Assembly: GCA_000230935.2 (NCBI GenBank)
Contig: AGIQ01000004.1
Coordinates: 248,001 to 312,000 of the forward strand
Source: Mycolicibacterium rhodesiae JS60
GTDB taxonomy: Bacteria > Actinomycetota > Actinomycetes > Mycobacteriales > Mycobacteriaceae
Length of the DNA stretch: 64,000 bases
Direction of reading: 5' to 3'
The notes under the pieces: generated by a model
The model's input: only the letters and a program-made list of their open reading frames with translations
The model's database searches: none
Told to the model about the DNA's origin: nothing
Part shown: piece by piece, positions 1 to 7,509 of the stretch
Position numbering within the stretch: the first letter of the stretch is position 1
Layout of the letters: each line of letters starts with the position of its first letter
Program-made: the position numbers and the translations under genes

Positions 1-2
1 GT

Positions 3-590
3 ATCCGTGCATCGCACACCGCCGAGGTCGTGCTGGAGGACGTACGCCTGCCGGGTCATCTGATCCTGGGTGGGATGGAGCGCTTCGAGCAGCGGATGGC
101 GAAGGCCCGCGAAGGCACGCGCACGTCCACCCAGGCGGCGATGGCGACCTTCGAACGCACCCGCCCGGCCGTCGGCGCGATGGCACTGGGCGTCGCCCGG
201 GCCGCGTACGAGTACGCCCTCGAATATGCCTGTGAGCGTGAGCAATTCGGCCGCAAGATCGGTGACTTCCAGGCCATCGGTTTCAAGCTGGCTGACATGA
301 AAAGCCGCATCGACGCCTCCCGTCTGCTGATCTGGCGGGCCGGCTGGATGCAGCGCAACAACAAGCCGTTCACGTCGGCCGAGGGCTCGATGGCCAAGCT
401 GCACGCCAGCGAGACGGCGGTATACGTCACCGACGAGGCGATCCAGATCCTCGGCGGCAACGGCTACACGCGCGACTACCCGGTCGAGCGGATGCACCGC
501 GATGCCAAGATCTTCACGATCTTCGAGGGCACCAGCGAGATTCAGCGGCTGGTGATCGCCCGACGGCTCACCGGCCTGCCGCTGCGTTAG
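3..590 (+). CDS. Acyl-CoA dehydrogenase, C-terminal part (5' end outside window)
   Basis: This is the C-terminal half of an acyl-CoA dehydrogenase, an FAD enzyme that makes the alpha,beta double bond in acyl-CoA thioesters during beta-oxidation. The frame is already open at the left edge (about 195 residues visible), so the true start lies upstream. The visible part is the C-terminal helical bundle. It contains the family signatures REQFGRKIGDFQAIGFKLADM-like helix, QILGGNGYTRDYPVER and FEGTSEIQ; the Glu of the EGTSE motif is the usual catalytic base of medium- and short-chain types. It ends in TAG at 588-590 and converges, with no gap, on the minus-strand SDR operon. The neighbouring SDR and NTF2-like genes suggest a fatty-acid, sterol or xenobiotic breakdown locus, but the substrate cannot be read from this part. 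Confidence 0.93.
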   Translation: MRASHTAEVVLEDVRLPGHLILGGMERFEQRMAKAREGTRTSTQAAMATFERTRPAVGAMALGVARAAYEYALEYACEREQFGRKIGDFQAIGFKLADMKSRIDASRLLIWRAGWMQRNNKPFTSAEGSMAKLHASETAVYVTDEAIQILGGNGYTRDYPVERMHRDAKIFTIFEGTSEIQRLVIARRLTGLPLR

Positions 591-1364
591 TCAGTCGAGG
601 TCGGGTGCCCACGCCACGCCGTTGATGTGGCTGCCGCCGTCGACGAAAAGCGTGTTGCCGGTGAGGTACCGCGAACCCTCGCCGGCCAGGAAGACCGCGA
701 CTGGGGCGATGTCCTCATAGGGGTCGCCCATCCGGCCCATCGGGTTGGCGGCATCGGCGATCGCCTCGATCTCGGGATGCTGAGCCGTAACCGCCAGGAA
801 GGCTTGACTTTTGGCTGCCGGACAGATGGCGTTGACGGTCACCCCGGTGGGTGCCCACTCCCGGGCTGCGGTGCGGGTGAGCGTGCGCAGCGCCTCCTTG
901 GCCGAGTTGTACTCCAGTGATCCGATGTGGGCGTTGACGCCATTGAGGCTGCACATGTTGATCACCCGGCCCCAGCCGCGCTCCTTCATGTGGCCGTACG
1001 CCGCGCGCATCGCCCAGAACGGACCGTAGAAGCCCACCGCGAAACCATGCGCCAGTTCGTCGTCGGTCTTGTTCTCCACCCGTCCGATCGCTCCGCCGCC
1101 CCAGGCGTTGTTCACCAGGATGTCGATCGAGCCGTATTCGGAAACTGCTGTAGCCACGGCGTTTTCGACCTGATCACGGTTCGACACATCGGTCGCTACG
1201 AACAGTCCGCCGATCTCGTCGGCCACGGCGGCCCCGTTGGTGGGGTCGAATTCGGCCACCACCACCCGAGCGCCCTCGTCGGCGAACCTGCGCGCGATGC
1301 CGGCACCGATTCCCGCACCGGCACCGGTGACCAGGGCGACCTTGCCGCTCAGTGCGCCGCTCAT
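591..1364 (-). CDS. SDR family NAD(P)-dependent oxidoreductase
   Basis: A classical short-chain dehydrogenase/reductase of 257 residues. The cofactor loop TGAGAGIG is at residues 13-20, the NNA motif near 85-87, the catalytic Ser at about 139, and Tyr152 and Lys156 in YNSAK. The acidic residue after the second beta strand (AEFDP) favours NAD over NADP. The ATG at 1364 was chosen because it lies directly before the Rossmann core; an upstream GTG would add 29 residues of non-conserved sequence inside the neighbouring gene. The start overlaps the stop of the upstream NTF2-like gene in an ATGA, so the two are translationally coupled. It is the last gene of a three-gene minus-strand operon probably controlled by the divergent IclR regulator. 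The substrate is unknown. Confidence 0.92.
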   Translation of the reverse strand: MSGALSGKVALVTGAGAGIGAGIARRFADEGARVVVAEFDPTNGAAVADEIGGLFVATDVSNRDQVENAVATAVSEYGSIDILVNNAWGGGAIGRVENKTDDELAHGFAVGFYGPFWAMRAAYGHMKERGWGRVINMCSLNGVNAHIGSLEYNSAKEALRTLTRTAAREWAPTGVTVNAICPAAKSQAFLAVTAQHPEIEAIADAANPMGRMGDPYEDIAPVAVFLAGEGSRYLTGNTLFVDGGSHINGVAWAPDLD

Positions 1365-1843
1365 CGGGTGCCCCTGAGCCCGGTGGCGATCAACTCGTTG
1401 GCCTGCCCGCTGCCGTCGAGCTGGCGGGCGGTGCGGCTGACGATCTCCCAACCGTTCTCGCCGCGCTGCAGGCGGATGAGATGCACACCGGCGCGGGCGA
1501 CGTTGAAGCCGTGCGACTCTCGGCGCACCAGCAGCATGGACTGGCAGATAGCGACGGCCTCGTCACCGTTGACGGTGACAGCTGGAGGGCCGAAGAAATG
1601 GCAGCAGCCCCGGTCGATCAGTCCGCGGTGTTCCTCGGAGCGCACCATGGCGGCGACGTCGGCGCGGCTGGACATCTTCCAGTCGCCGGTGTCGTAGCCG
1701 CCGTCGACGGCCCACAGCGCGGCGACGGCGTCGGGGTTGCCGGAGTCGACCAGCGGACCGTAGGAGGCGATGAGACCAGCGATGTCCCGCTCGTCTTCCA
1801 GTGTGCGCAGCCGTCTTTCGAGGTTCTCCAGGTCGTCGCTCAT
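1361..1843 (-). CDS. Nuclear transport factor 2 (SnoaL)-like protein
   Basis: A 160-residue protein of the NTF2-like/SnoaL-like alpha+beta-barrel fold. It opens with a helix (LRTLEDERDIAGLIASYGPLVDSG) and then the pattern of polar-ligand domains: an aspartate-rich stretch (VDGGYDTGDW), HFFGPPAVTVNGDEA and a C-terminal sheet ending in WEIVSRT. Members act as small dehydratases or isomerases, or bind ligands in polyketide, steroid and aromatic metabolism. A good Shine-Dalgarno (gagagga on the minus strand) lies just before the ATG at 1843. It sits 13 bases downstream of the LLM oxidoreductase and overlaps the SDR start by 4 bases, so it is mid-operon. The reaction cannot be fixed from sequence. 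Confidence 0.85.
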   Translation of the reverse strand: MSDDLENLERRLRTLEDERDIAGLIASYGPLVDSGNPDAVAALWAVDGGYDTGDWKMSSRADVAAMVRSEEHRGLIDRGCCHFFGPPAVTVNGDEAVAICQSMLLVRRESHGFNVARAGVHLIRLQRGENGWEIVSRTARQLDGSGQANELIATGLRGTR

Positions 1844-1856
1844 AGCGCTGTCCTCT

Positions 1857-2711
1857 CTACAATTCGGTGGCGAGTTCTCGCAGCGCGGCGAGCTGCTCGC
1901 AGTAGTGGTCGGCGGATTCGGCGGTCACCGAGCAGGTGATGGCGGTGGCGCCGGCGTCGTGTAACGCGCTGAGACGCACAGAAGTTCGATCGGGATCGGC
2001 GATCGGGTCGATCGAGTGACCGGTGGACAGGACCACCTCGAAGCCGGGCGGCGTGTCGATCCCGCTCAGCATCGCCTCGATCTCGGTGGCGGTCAGCCCG
2101 AACGGAATCCAGCCGTCGGCCAGGCGCGCCGCGCGCCGCAGCGAGCGCAGGGTGCGTCCGCCGACCCAGATCGGCACCCGCGGCTGCACGGCGCAGGGCT
2201 CTACGGCGAACCCGTCGTATCGGTAATGGCTGCCGTGGTAGACGGGCCGGGTGGTGGACAGTGACGCCCGTAGCGCTCGGATGGCGTCGTCGGCGCGTTC
2301 GCCGCGGCCATCGAACTCCGCGCCGAGCAGTTCGAACTCCTCTTCCAGGGAGCCGACGCCAACGCCGAGTACCAGCCGGCCGTCGCTGAGCCGGTCGAGC
2401 GTGCCGAACCGCTTCGCGATCTCGAGCGGGTGGTGGTAGCCGAGCACCACCACCGACGTGGTCAACGAGATCCGGCTGGTGTGAGCGGCCAAGAAGCCCA
2501 GCGTGGACAACGGATCCCAGTAGGTCAGGCCGCGCTGACCGCTTTCGTCGACCGGAACCGCGATGTGCTCGGCGCAGGTGAGGTGGTCGAAGCCCAGTTC
2601 GTCGGCGGTGTGGGCGATGCGGGCCAGGTCGGCGACGCCGGCGTTGCGCTCCCATTCGCCGGACACCCCGGGTAGCTGCATCACCATCGGCGTCGACAGT
2701 CCGATCCGCAC
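1857..2711 (-). CDS. LLM class (luciferase-like) F420-dependent oxidoreductase
   Basis: A 284-residue luciferase-like monooxygenase-fold protein. The typical actinobacterial LLM pattern is visible: the N-terminal strand MRIGLSTPM, HTADELGFDHLTCAEH, the TSVVVLGYHHPLEIAK segment, then LSDGRLVLGVGVGS and VPIWVGG. In mycobacteria most of these proteins use the deazaflavin F420 to reduce or oxidise small substrates; that is family knowledge and is not proven here. The start is GTG at 2711. It is the first gene of the operon LLM-NTF2-SDR, and its start is 105 bases from the divergent IclR-type regulator. The combination LLM + NTF2-like + SDR beside an acyl-CoA dehydrogenase suggests breakdown of a cyclic or steroid-like compound. 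Confidence 0.9.
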   Translation of the reverse strand: MRIGLSTPMVMQLPGVSGEWERNAGVADLARIAHTADELGFDHLTCAEHIAVPVDESGQRGLTYWDPLSTLGFLAAHTSRISLTTSVVVLGYHHPLEIAKRFGTLDRLSDGRLVLGVGVGSLEEEFELLGAEFDGRGERADDAIRALRASLSTTRPVYHGSHYRYDGFAVEPCAVQPRVPIWVGGRTLRSLRRAARLADGWIPFGLTATEIEAMLSGIDTPPGFEVVLSTGHSIDPIADPDRTSVRLSALHDAGATAITCSVTAESADHYCEQLAALRELATEL

Positions 2712-2751
2712 AGAGCTGTTCTAACCGGCGCGCGGGAGGCCAAATGCTTGC

Positions 2752-2768
2752 GTCCCGGTGATCGGGAC
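2752..2768. promoter_or_regulatory. Inverted repeat between LLM operon and iclR-type gene
   Basis: A perfect inverted repeat GTCCCG-GTGAT-CGGGAC lies in the 105-base divergent spacer. A second, wider pair, GTTCTA (2718-2723) and TAGAAC (2782-2787), brackets it. Symmetric sites here would suit a dimeric IclR-family protein that controls both itself and the LLM-NTF2-SDR operon. This is inference from position and symmetry only. Confidence 0.4.
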
Positions 2769-2816
2769 CGCTACGGTGCGGTAGAACGAATTCTCCTCAA
2801 GCGGACAGGAGTGCTG

Positions 2817-3542
2817 ATGACCGCGGCTTTGAGTGACACGGCTCCCGCATCGATGCTGGACCGGTTCACGGCGATCATTGATGCCTTTGAGGACACGTCG
2901 GCGGGCCTGACGCTGGACCAGATCGCCGCGCGGGCACACCTGCCGCGCTCGACGACGCACCGCATCCTCGACCAGCTGGTGCGCCTGCAATGGCTGACCC
3001 ACTCCGGCCGGGGTTACCGGCTGGGCGCGCGCACATCGGCGTGGGGCGCGGGGGATAGCGCCGACGTGCGGTTGCGGTCGGTGGCGGCGCCGGTGCTGCA
3101 TGAGATTCAGCTGCGGACCGGTGCGGTGGTGCACCTGGGCTTGCTGGATCGCGGCGAGATGGTTCACCTGGACAAGCTGGGCGGGCCCTCGGCGCGCCAC
3201 GTGCCAACTTCGGTCGGCGTGCGCATCCCGGCGCACCGGGTGGCGCTCGGCGTCGCGGCGCTTGCCGGGCTCACGCCGGAGGAAGTGGTGGCTGAGCTGA
3301 ACCATGTGCGGGGCTGGGAACCCGACGCGGCGTGGTGGGGCGAGTTGCACAGGATGCGCCGGCGCGTGGTGGTGCGTCACGGTGACTACGCCGGTCCGAT
3401 GGTGTCGGTGGCGGCGACGATCGGTTCGCGTGCGGCGATCGGCATCGTCACCTCAGACCGGGTACTGGCTCAGCGATGTCAGCCGCTGGTCTCCGCGTCG
3501 GCGGCCCGGATCGCACGGGCGCTGGCGGGCGCGAACAACTGA
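2817..3542 (+). CDS. IclR family transcriptional regulator
   Basis: A 241-residue regulator. An N-terminal winged helix-turn-helix spans about residues 12-65 (LTLDQIAARAHLPRSTTHRILDQL), and an IclR effector domain follows (VAAPVLHEIQLRTGAVVHLGLL ... IGIVTS). Such proteins bind small aromatic or carboxylic acids and act as repressors or activators of divergently placed catabolic genes. The ATG at 2817 has aggacagga-type Shine-Dalgarno bases about 8 nt upstream; an in-frame upstream start at 2748 would add 23 unlikely residues. It is divergent from the LLM-NTF2-SDR operon, its probable target. Its last 64 bases overlap the convergent polysaccharide deacetylase gene. Confidence 0.9.
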   Translation: MTAALSDTAPASMLDRFTAIIDAFEDTSAGLTLDQIAARAHLPRSTTHRILDQLVRLQWLTHSGRGYRLGARTSAWGAGDSADVRLRSVAAPVLHEIQLRTGAVVHLGLLDRGEMVHLDKLGGPSARHVPTSVGVRIPAHRVALGVAALAGLTPEEVVAELNHVRGWEPDAAWWGELHRMRRRVVVRHGDYAGPMVSVAATIGSRAAIGIVTSDRVLAQRCQPLVSASAARIARALAGANN

Positions 3543-4573
3543 TTGCCGATATTCCTGCGCGGCAACACCCCTGACACCAGGGCACAAAAGCTCGGGAAGG
3601 ACAGATCGCTTCCGATGCCGAGTCGTGGCAGTGCGAGCGGGTCGGAATCCCGATCGGCGAATCCCTCGACAGTCGCCAGCGCCCAGCGGATGCCGCGGTC
3701 GCGCAGGGCGGTCCTAGCGCGCTCGTCGAAGTCCTGCGCGCGACCGTTCGGATACGCGAAGATCGTAGGTGGAATGCCGGTTTCACGCTTCAGCGTCGCG
3801 CACGAGCCGCTAATCTCCTGCTCGACCTTCTCGTCGGCGCATTGCGAGAGAATCGGGTGCGTCACCGAGTGCGGATGAAGCGTCACCGATCCGCTCTCGG
3901 CCATCGCGTGCGCCTCCGGCCAGGAGAGCAGTCGGAAGGGGCCGGGATCTTCCTCGCCCGCAGGTCGAAGCAGCGTCACGATCGACTGGAGCCAGTCGGC
4001 CCGCTGCTGATCGGGCAGGTCTTTGAGCCGGCCGACAGCGAGGCTATACGCCGAACCCCGGTCTGCCGCACTCGCCAACGGCAGCGAGCCGAGCCCAATC
4101 TGCGTGAGGTCGATATCGGTCCGCTCGGTTCGCGCGAACGCCAGCCACAACCGGTCCGGCCAGAGCGCCTCGTCGCTTCCCATCGGGCCAGTGGCCAAGA
4201 ACACCGCGGCCGGCAGGCCCAGGGCATGCAGGACCGGTGCGGCGTGCGTGGCAAGGTTGCGGGTGCCGTCATCGAAAGTGATGGTCACCGCTCGATCGGG
4301 CAAGGTGCCGGTATGCAGGCGCTCGAGCGCCTCGTCGAGCGGCAGCACGTGAAAATGCCGACACAGGTACGTCAGCTGCTGCCGGAGGGCGGCGGTATCG
4401 ATGACGTGCCAGCAGGACGGGGACAGTGGTGCCGGCTCGATGCCGTGATACATCAGAATCGCGAGTTGGCCGCGGTGTCGGCGCCGCGCGAGGGCGGTAA
4501 TACCCATTAGCCGCAGCACTGTGGCGGCGAGGTCCTTGCGGCTGCTCCACTTCACTTCTGTCAGCATAGTCAC
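3479..4573 (-). CDS. Polysaccharide deacetylase (NodB-like, CE4) family protein
   Basis: A 364-residue NodB-homology protein. The first catalytic motif TFDDG is at about residues 99-103, with two Asp for base and metal. The second is HPHSVTHP, which has the HxxxH metal pair, followed by the FAYPNG strand. ILMYHGIEP near residue 39 is the usual start of the domain in secreted or envelope deacetylases. No signal peptide is obvious, which suits enzymes that act on cytoplasmic or lipid-linked sugars. The start may be GTG at 4573 or ATG at 4567, which has a GAG 8 bases upstream. It is divergent from a GT4 glycosyltransferase, so the two probably act on the same glycan. Its 3' end overlaps the iclR-type gene by 64 bases, which is unusual. 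Confidence 0.87.
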   Translation of the reverse strand: MTMLTEVKWSSRKDLAATVLRLMGITALARRRHRGQLAILMYHGIEPAPLSPSCWHVIDTAALRQQLTYLCRHFHVLPLDEALERLHTGTLPDRAVTITFDDGTRNLATHAAPVLHALGLPAAVFLATGPMGSDEALWPDRLWLAFARTERTDIDLTQIGLGSLPLASAADRGSAYSLAVGRLKDLPDQQRADWLQSIVTLLRPAGEEDPGPFRLLSWPEAHAMAESGSVTLHPHSVTHPILSQCADEKVEQEISGSCATLKRETGIPPTIFAYPNGRAQDFDERARTALRDRGIRWALATVEGFADRDSDPLALPRLGIGSDLSFPSFCALVSGVLPRRNIGNQLFAPASARAIRAADAETSG

Positions 4574-4831
4574 ACTCGCGCTTGCGCACCAACGTTGCTA
4601 GAAATGAAAAGCTGTGTGAGAGCTTTGCGGCGGATGCCGTGGTGAAGGCGGGCCGAAAGCAGATGATTGGTGCATTATGACTGATCGTTTGGCATACATC
4701 TCGTTTGCCGAGATATCAATGGTAAGCCTGCCTGGGTCTTGTTAGGTTACACTCATAAAGTAGCTGTATGGCCACCAGGGGTGTGTGGCAACGGGCTAGC
4801 AGCCATGCAGCCGAAGGAGCCGCACCGAAGG
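4574..4831. promoter_or_regulatory. AT-richer divergent promoter region with two inverted repeats
   Basis: This 258-base spacer is clearly poorer in G+C than its surroundings. It contains two perfect inverted repeats: AAAGCT-N7-AGCTTT at 4608-4626 and ATCTCG-TTTGC-CGAGAT at 4698-4714. A TANNNT hexamer (TACACT, 4748-4753) could be a -10 box for the glycosyltransferase. No coding potential is evident. The two repeats are candidate operators for the deacetylase/GT4 pair. Confidence 0.4.
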
Positions 4832-6028
4832 ATGAGCAGCCAACCTGATCAAGTGCCAACGGCGATACGCGTGCTGATGGTCTTGGATACCTTCAGTGCC
4901 GGCGGGGCCGAGACGCTCACCGCCGAGCTGGTGCGGTGCGCACCCGACACGTTGAAGGTCTCGGTGGCGAGTCTGGCGCCCGCAGAGCGGAGCAACCCGG
5001 CCGTGGTCGACCGATTCACCGAGGCGGGTCTTCGGCCCACGCATCTGGGAGTGCGCAGGCTGTTGGACGCGCCAGGATTCGTGCGGCTGGTCCGACAGCT
5101 CCGGTCGGCTCCATTGGATGTCGTCCACGCCCACCTCAGCTCGTCGGCGATTCTGGTGTGTCTGGCGGCGTGGTTGGCCGGTAAACCCGTCGTTGCGACC
5201 TTGCACGTAAACCCCGACAGGAATGCCAGCCGCGGCGAGTGGATCAAGGAACGCCTCGCGACCTGGATGCCCGCGCTGGTCGGGCGGCTGGTGGTCGTGT
5301 CCCAACACGCGTACGACCACTACGCGCAGTCGCACGGCCCCGTTCGGTCAACGTGGCGGATGATTCCGAACGGAGTCGACGTGGACCGGTACCGGGTACG
5401 GCACGGTGTGCGCGGCGACGGCTCGCAAGTCTGGGCTGCAGTTGCTGCTCTGCGGCCGGACAAGAACCATGTTCAGCTGGTCCGCGCGTGGGCCGATGTC
5501 GTCGCGGTGCACCCCGATGCGACTCTGCTGGTGATCGGCGACGGACCGAGCCGTGGTGACATTGAACGTGCCGTGGCCGAAGCCGGACTGGAGGATTCAG
5601 TTCGGCGGCTTGGCTTCCGCAACGACATCGCCGACATTCTCGGAACCGTCGACGGAGTCGTGTCGGCGTCGGTCGACGAGGCGTTGCCGACGGCCCTTAT
5701 CGAAGCGGGCGCATGTGGACTGCCGGTGGTCGCCGCCGACGCCGGCGGGACTCGTGAAATCGTCGTCGACGGAGTCACCGGCCGTGTGGTGCCGGTTCGC
5801 GACGTGGCTGCGCTGAGCGCGGCATTGCTCGAAACGATCGGAGACCCAGCGCGGGCGGCCGCATACGGTGCCGCGGCGCGAGCGCGCGTCGAGGAAAAAT
5901 ATTCCATGCGCAGTTGGATCGAGCAGCTCCAACTCCTCTACCGAGACGTGATCGAGGATCGGTCGCACGACTGTTGGATGGGTTCGTCCAGAAGTGGGGC
6001 TGCACGAGGGCCGATTTCTCAGGTCTGA
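4832..6028 (+). CDS. GT4-family glycosyltransferase
   Basis: A GT-B fold retaining glycosyltransferase of about 398 residues. The N-terminal domain begins IRVLMVLDTFSAGGAET, the usual acceptor-side glycine loop. The C-terminal domain has the family EX7E signature (DEALPTALIEAGACGLPVV) followed by GGTREIV, which together bind the nucleotide-sugar diphosphate. IPNGVD marks the domain linker. ATG 4832 is preceded by GAAGGAG at 4813-4819; upstream in-frame starts at 4805 and 4739 lack support. It is divergent from the polysaccharide deacetylase, and the two are likely to build or trim one envelope glycan or glycolipid. The sugar donor and acceptor cannot be told. The last 20 residues are low in homology signals. 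Confidence 0.9.
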   Translation: MSSQPDQVPTAIRVLMVLDTFSAGGAETLTAELVRCAPDTLKVSVASLAPAERSNPAVVDRFTEAGLRPTHLGVRRLLDAPGFVRLVRQLRSAPLDVVHAHLSSSAILVCLAAWLAGKPVVATLHVNPDRNASRGEWIKERLATWMPALVGRLVVVSQHAYDHYAQSHGPVRSTWRMIPNGVDVDRYRVRHGVRGDGSQVWAAVAALRPDKNHVQLVRAWADVVAVHPDATLLVIGDGPSRGDIERAVAEAGLEDSVRRLGFRNDIADILGTVDGVVSASVDEALPTALIEAGACGLPVVAADAGGTREIVVDGVTGRVVPVRDVAALSAALLETIGDPARAAAYGAAARARVEEKYSMRSWIEQLQLLYRDVIEDRSHDCWMGSSRSGAARGPISQV

Positions 6029-6041
6029 ACATCGACCGCGT

Positions 6042-6830
6042 CTAACTCAACCCCATCAGCTTCTGCATCATCCGGTGCGCGCCGGTGACGACCTTCATCC
6101 GGTCCGGATCATTGCGTCGCGCAACATCTTCGGCGTTCCCGCCGGCGACGAACACTGGCCCGTTGGGCAGCTGATCCAGTCCCTCGCGCGCGACGTCCGC
6201 CGGGTCGGCCACTCGCATCCCGGGAACGTCGAAGTTTAGGCCCACCCGCGCCATCGCGGGCGTGCGCGTCACCCCGAGCACCAGCTCCAGCACGTCGACG
6301 CCGTGGTCGCGCAACTCCAGCCACAGTCCCTCGGCGAAGATGCGGCCATAGGCCTTCACCCCGCCGTACACCGTGTGACGCACCGATCCCAGATACCCCG
6401 ACATCGACCCGACCAGCAGGATGCCGCCGCGCTTTCGTTCGCGCATCAGCCGGCCGTAATGCTGGGTGAGCGCCATCATCGTCGTGATGTTGAGGTCAAT
6501 CACCCGCTGGAAGTCGGCAAGCTCGGCGTCCAGGAACTCCGCGCTGCACGTGTTCGCGCCGGCGTTGTAGATGAACAGTCCGACCTCGAGCCCGTCGGTC
6601 GCCGCCGTCACTTCAGCGACCGCGGCAGGTGAGACGAGATCGGTTGCCACAGTGCGTACTTCGACTCCGAACTGCCGGCATGCCGAGGCCGTCACCTCGA
6701 GTGGTTTCGGCTTTCGGGCCACCAGAACGAGATTGACGCCCGCCTGAGCCAACAATCGCGCGAATTCAGCACCCACGCCTTCGGATCCACCGGCGATCAG
6801 CGCCCACGGACCGTACTTCGCATACGACAC
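6042..6830 (-). CDS. SDR family NAD(P)-dependent oxidoreductase
   Basis: A 262-residue short-chain dehydrogenase. The glycine loop is GGSEGVG (residues 14-20), with YNAGA near 88-92, catalytic Ser142 in GSMSG, and Tyr155 with Lys159 in YGGVK. The ARK after the second strand suggests an NADPH preference. GTG at 6830 was chosen because conserved sequence begins at once (SYAKYGPWALIAGG). The open frame runs to 7094, but that part lies under the divergent regulator. It is divergent from a TetR regulator 97 bases away, which is its likely controller. The substrate is unknown; mycobacteria use related enzymes on steroids and fatty acyl derivatives. Confidence 0.88.
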   Translation of the reverse strand: MSYAKYGPWALIAGGSEGVGAEFARLLAQAGVNLVLVARKPKPLEVTASACRQFGVEVRTVATDLVSPAAVAEVTAATDGLEVGLFIYNAGANTCSAEFLDAELADFQRVIDLNITTMMALTQHYGRLMRERKRGGILLVGSMSGYLGSVRHTVYGGVKAYGRIFAEGLWLELRDHGVDVLELVLGVTRTPAMARVGLNFDVPGMRVADPADVAREGLDQLPNGPVFVAGGNAEDVARRNDPDRMKVVTGAHRMMQKLMGLS

Positions 6831-6898
6831 CCATAGATCGTCACCCGCGCCGGACCGGCCGGTGGCGAGGGTCTCGCTGATCGGTACTGCTGCGCGGC

Positions 6899-6912
6899 GC
6901 GTGGGCCCATGC
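6899..6912. promoter_or_regulatory. Near-palindrome in SDR/TetR divergent spacer
   Basis: GCGTGGGCCCATGC is palindromic except for one mismatched pair and lies 16 bases upstream of the TetR GTG. Position and symmetry suit a TetR-dimer operator that would cover both divergent promoters. Inference only. Confidence 0.3.
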
Positions 6913-6927
6913 CCGATACTGAGAGGC

Positions 6928-7509
6928 GTGCCGCGGATTTCAGAGCCCCGGGCGCCGGCCCGCCCGGCGACCGATGACCAGGAGAATCGCCGTGGCGCCA
7001 TCCTGTCCGCCGCCGCGCGACTCGGCTCGGCCAAGGAGATCGACCGGATCCAGGCGCAGGAGATCGCCGCCGACGCGGGGGTCGCGCTGCGCACTCTCTA
7101 CCGCTACTACCCCTCCAAGCACCATGTGTTCGCCGCGGTGCTCGACGAGCAAGTGTCCCGTTTCCGGCCACCGCCGCCGAGCGGTGACGCGGCCGACGAT
7201 ATCGCCAACCTGATGGTCGCCGCCTGTCGAAACTTGTTGCGCCACAAGCATCTTGCCCACGCGATGATCACGTCCACCCAATTCGTCCGCGCGCAGGCTG
7301 ATGCGCCCGACGACCCCACTCTGCGGGAGCTGATCCTGAAGATCGCCGGTGTCGACAACCCGACCGACGAACAGCTGCGGCGCTCCCGGCTGGTGCAGCA
7401 GGCCGCCTTCGGCATCCTGACGTGGACGGTCGGCGGCGCGCTGCGCCCCGAGGACGCATTGGCCGATGTCGACGTGGCCTGCCGCTTACTGGTCGGTGAC
7501 GTCTTCTAA
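6928..7509 (+). CDS. TetR family transcriptional regulator
   Basis: A 193-residue TetR-type repressor. The N-terminal helix-turn-helix spans about residues 20-62 (ILSAAARLG ... IAADAGVALRTLYRYYPSKHHVFAAVL), with the conserved TLYRYYPSK recognition segment. An all-helical ligand domain follows. GTG at 6928 has gagagg immediately upstream and leaves a normal short N-terminus; the frame is open to 6862, but those residues are not TetR-like. It is divergent from the SDR gene, probably its target. Its last 24 bases overlap the convergent DMT exporter. Confidence 0.9.
   Translation: MPRISEPRAPARPATDDQENRRGAILSAAARLGSAKEIDRIQAQEIAADAGVALRTLYRYYPSKHHVFAAVLDEQVSRFRPPPPSGDAADDIANLMVAACRNLLRHKHLAHAMITSTQFVRAQADAPDDPTLRELILKIAGVDNPTDEQLRRSRLVQQAAFGILTWTVGGALRPEDALADVDVACRLLVGDVF

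Noticed and set aside
6862..6927. Longer start (6862) for the TetR gene
   Set aside because: Extra residues are not TetR-like, and GTG 6928 has a gagagg ribosome site.
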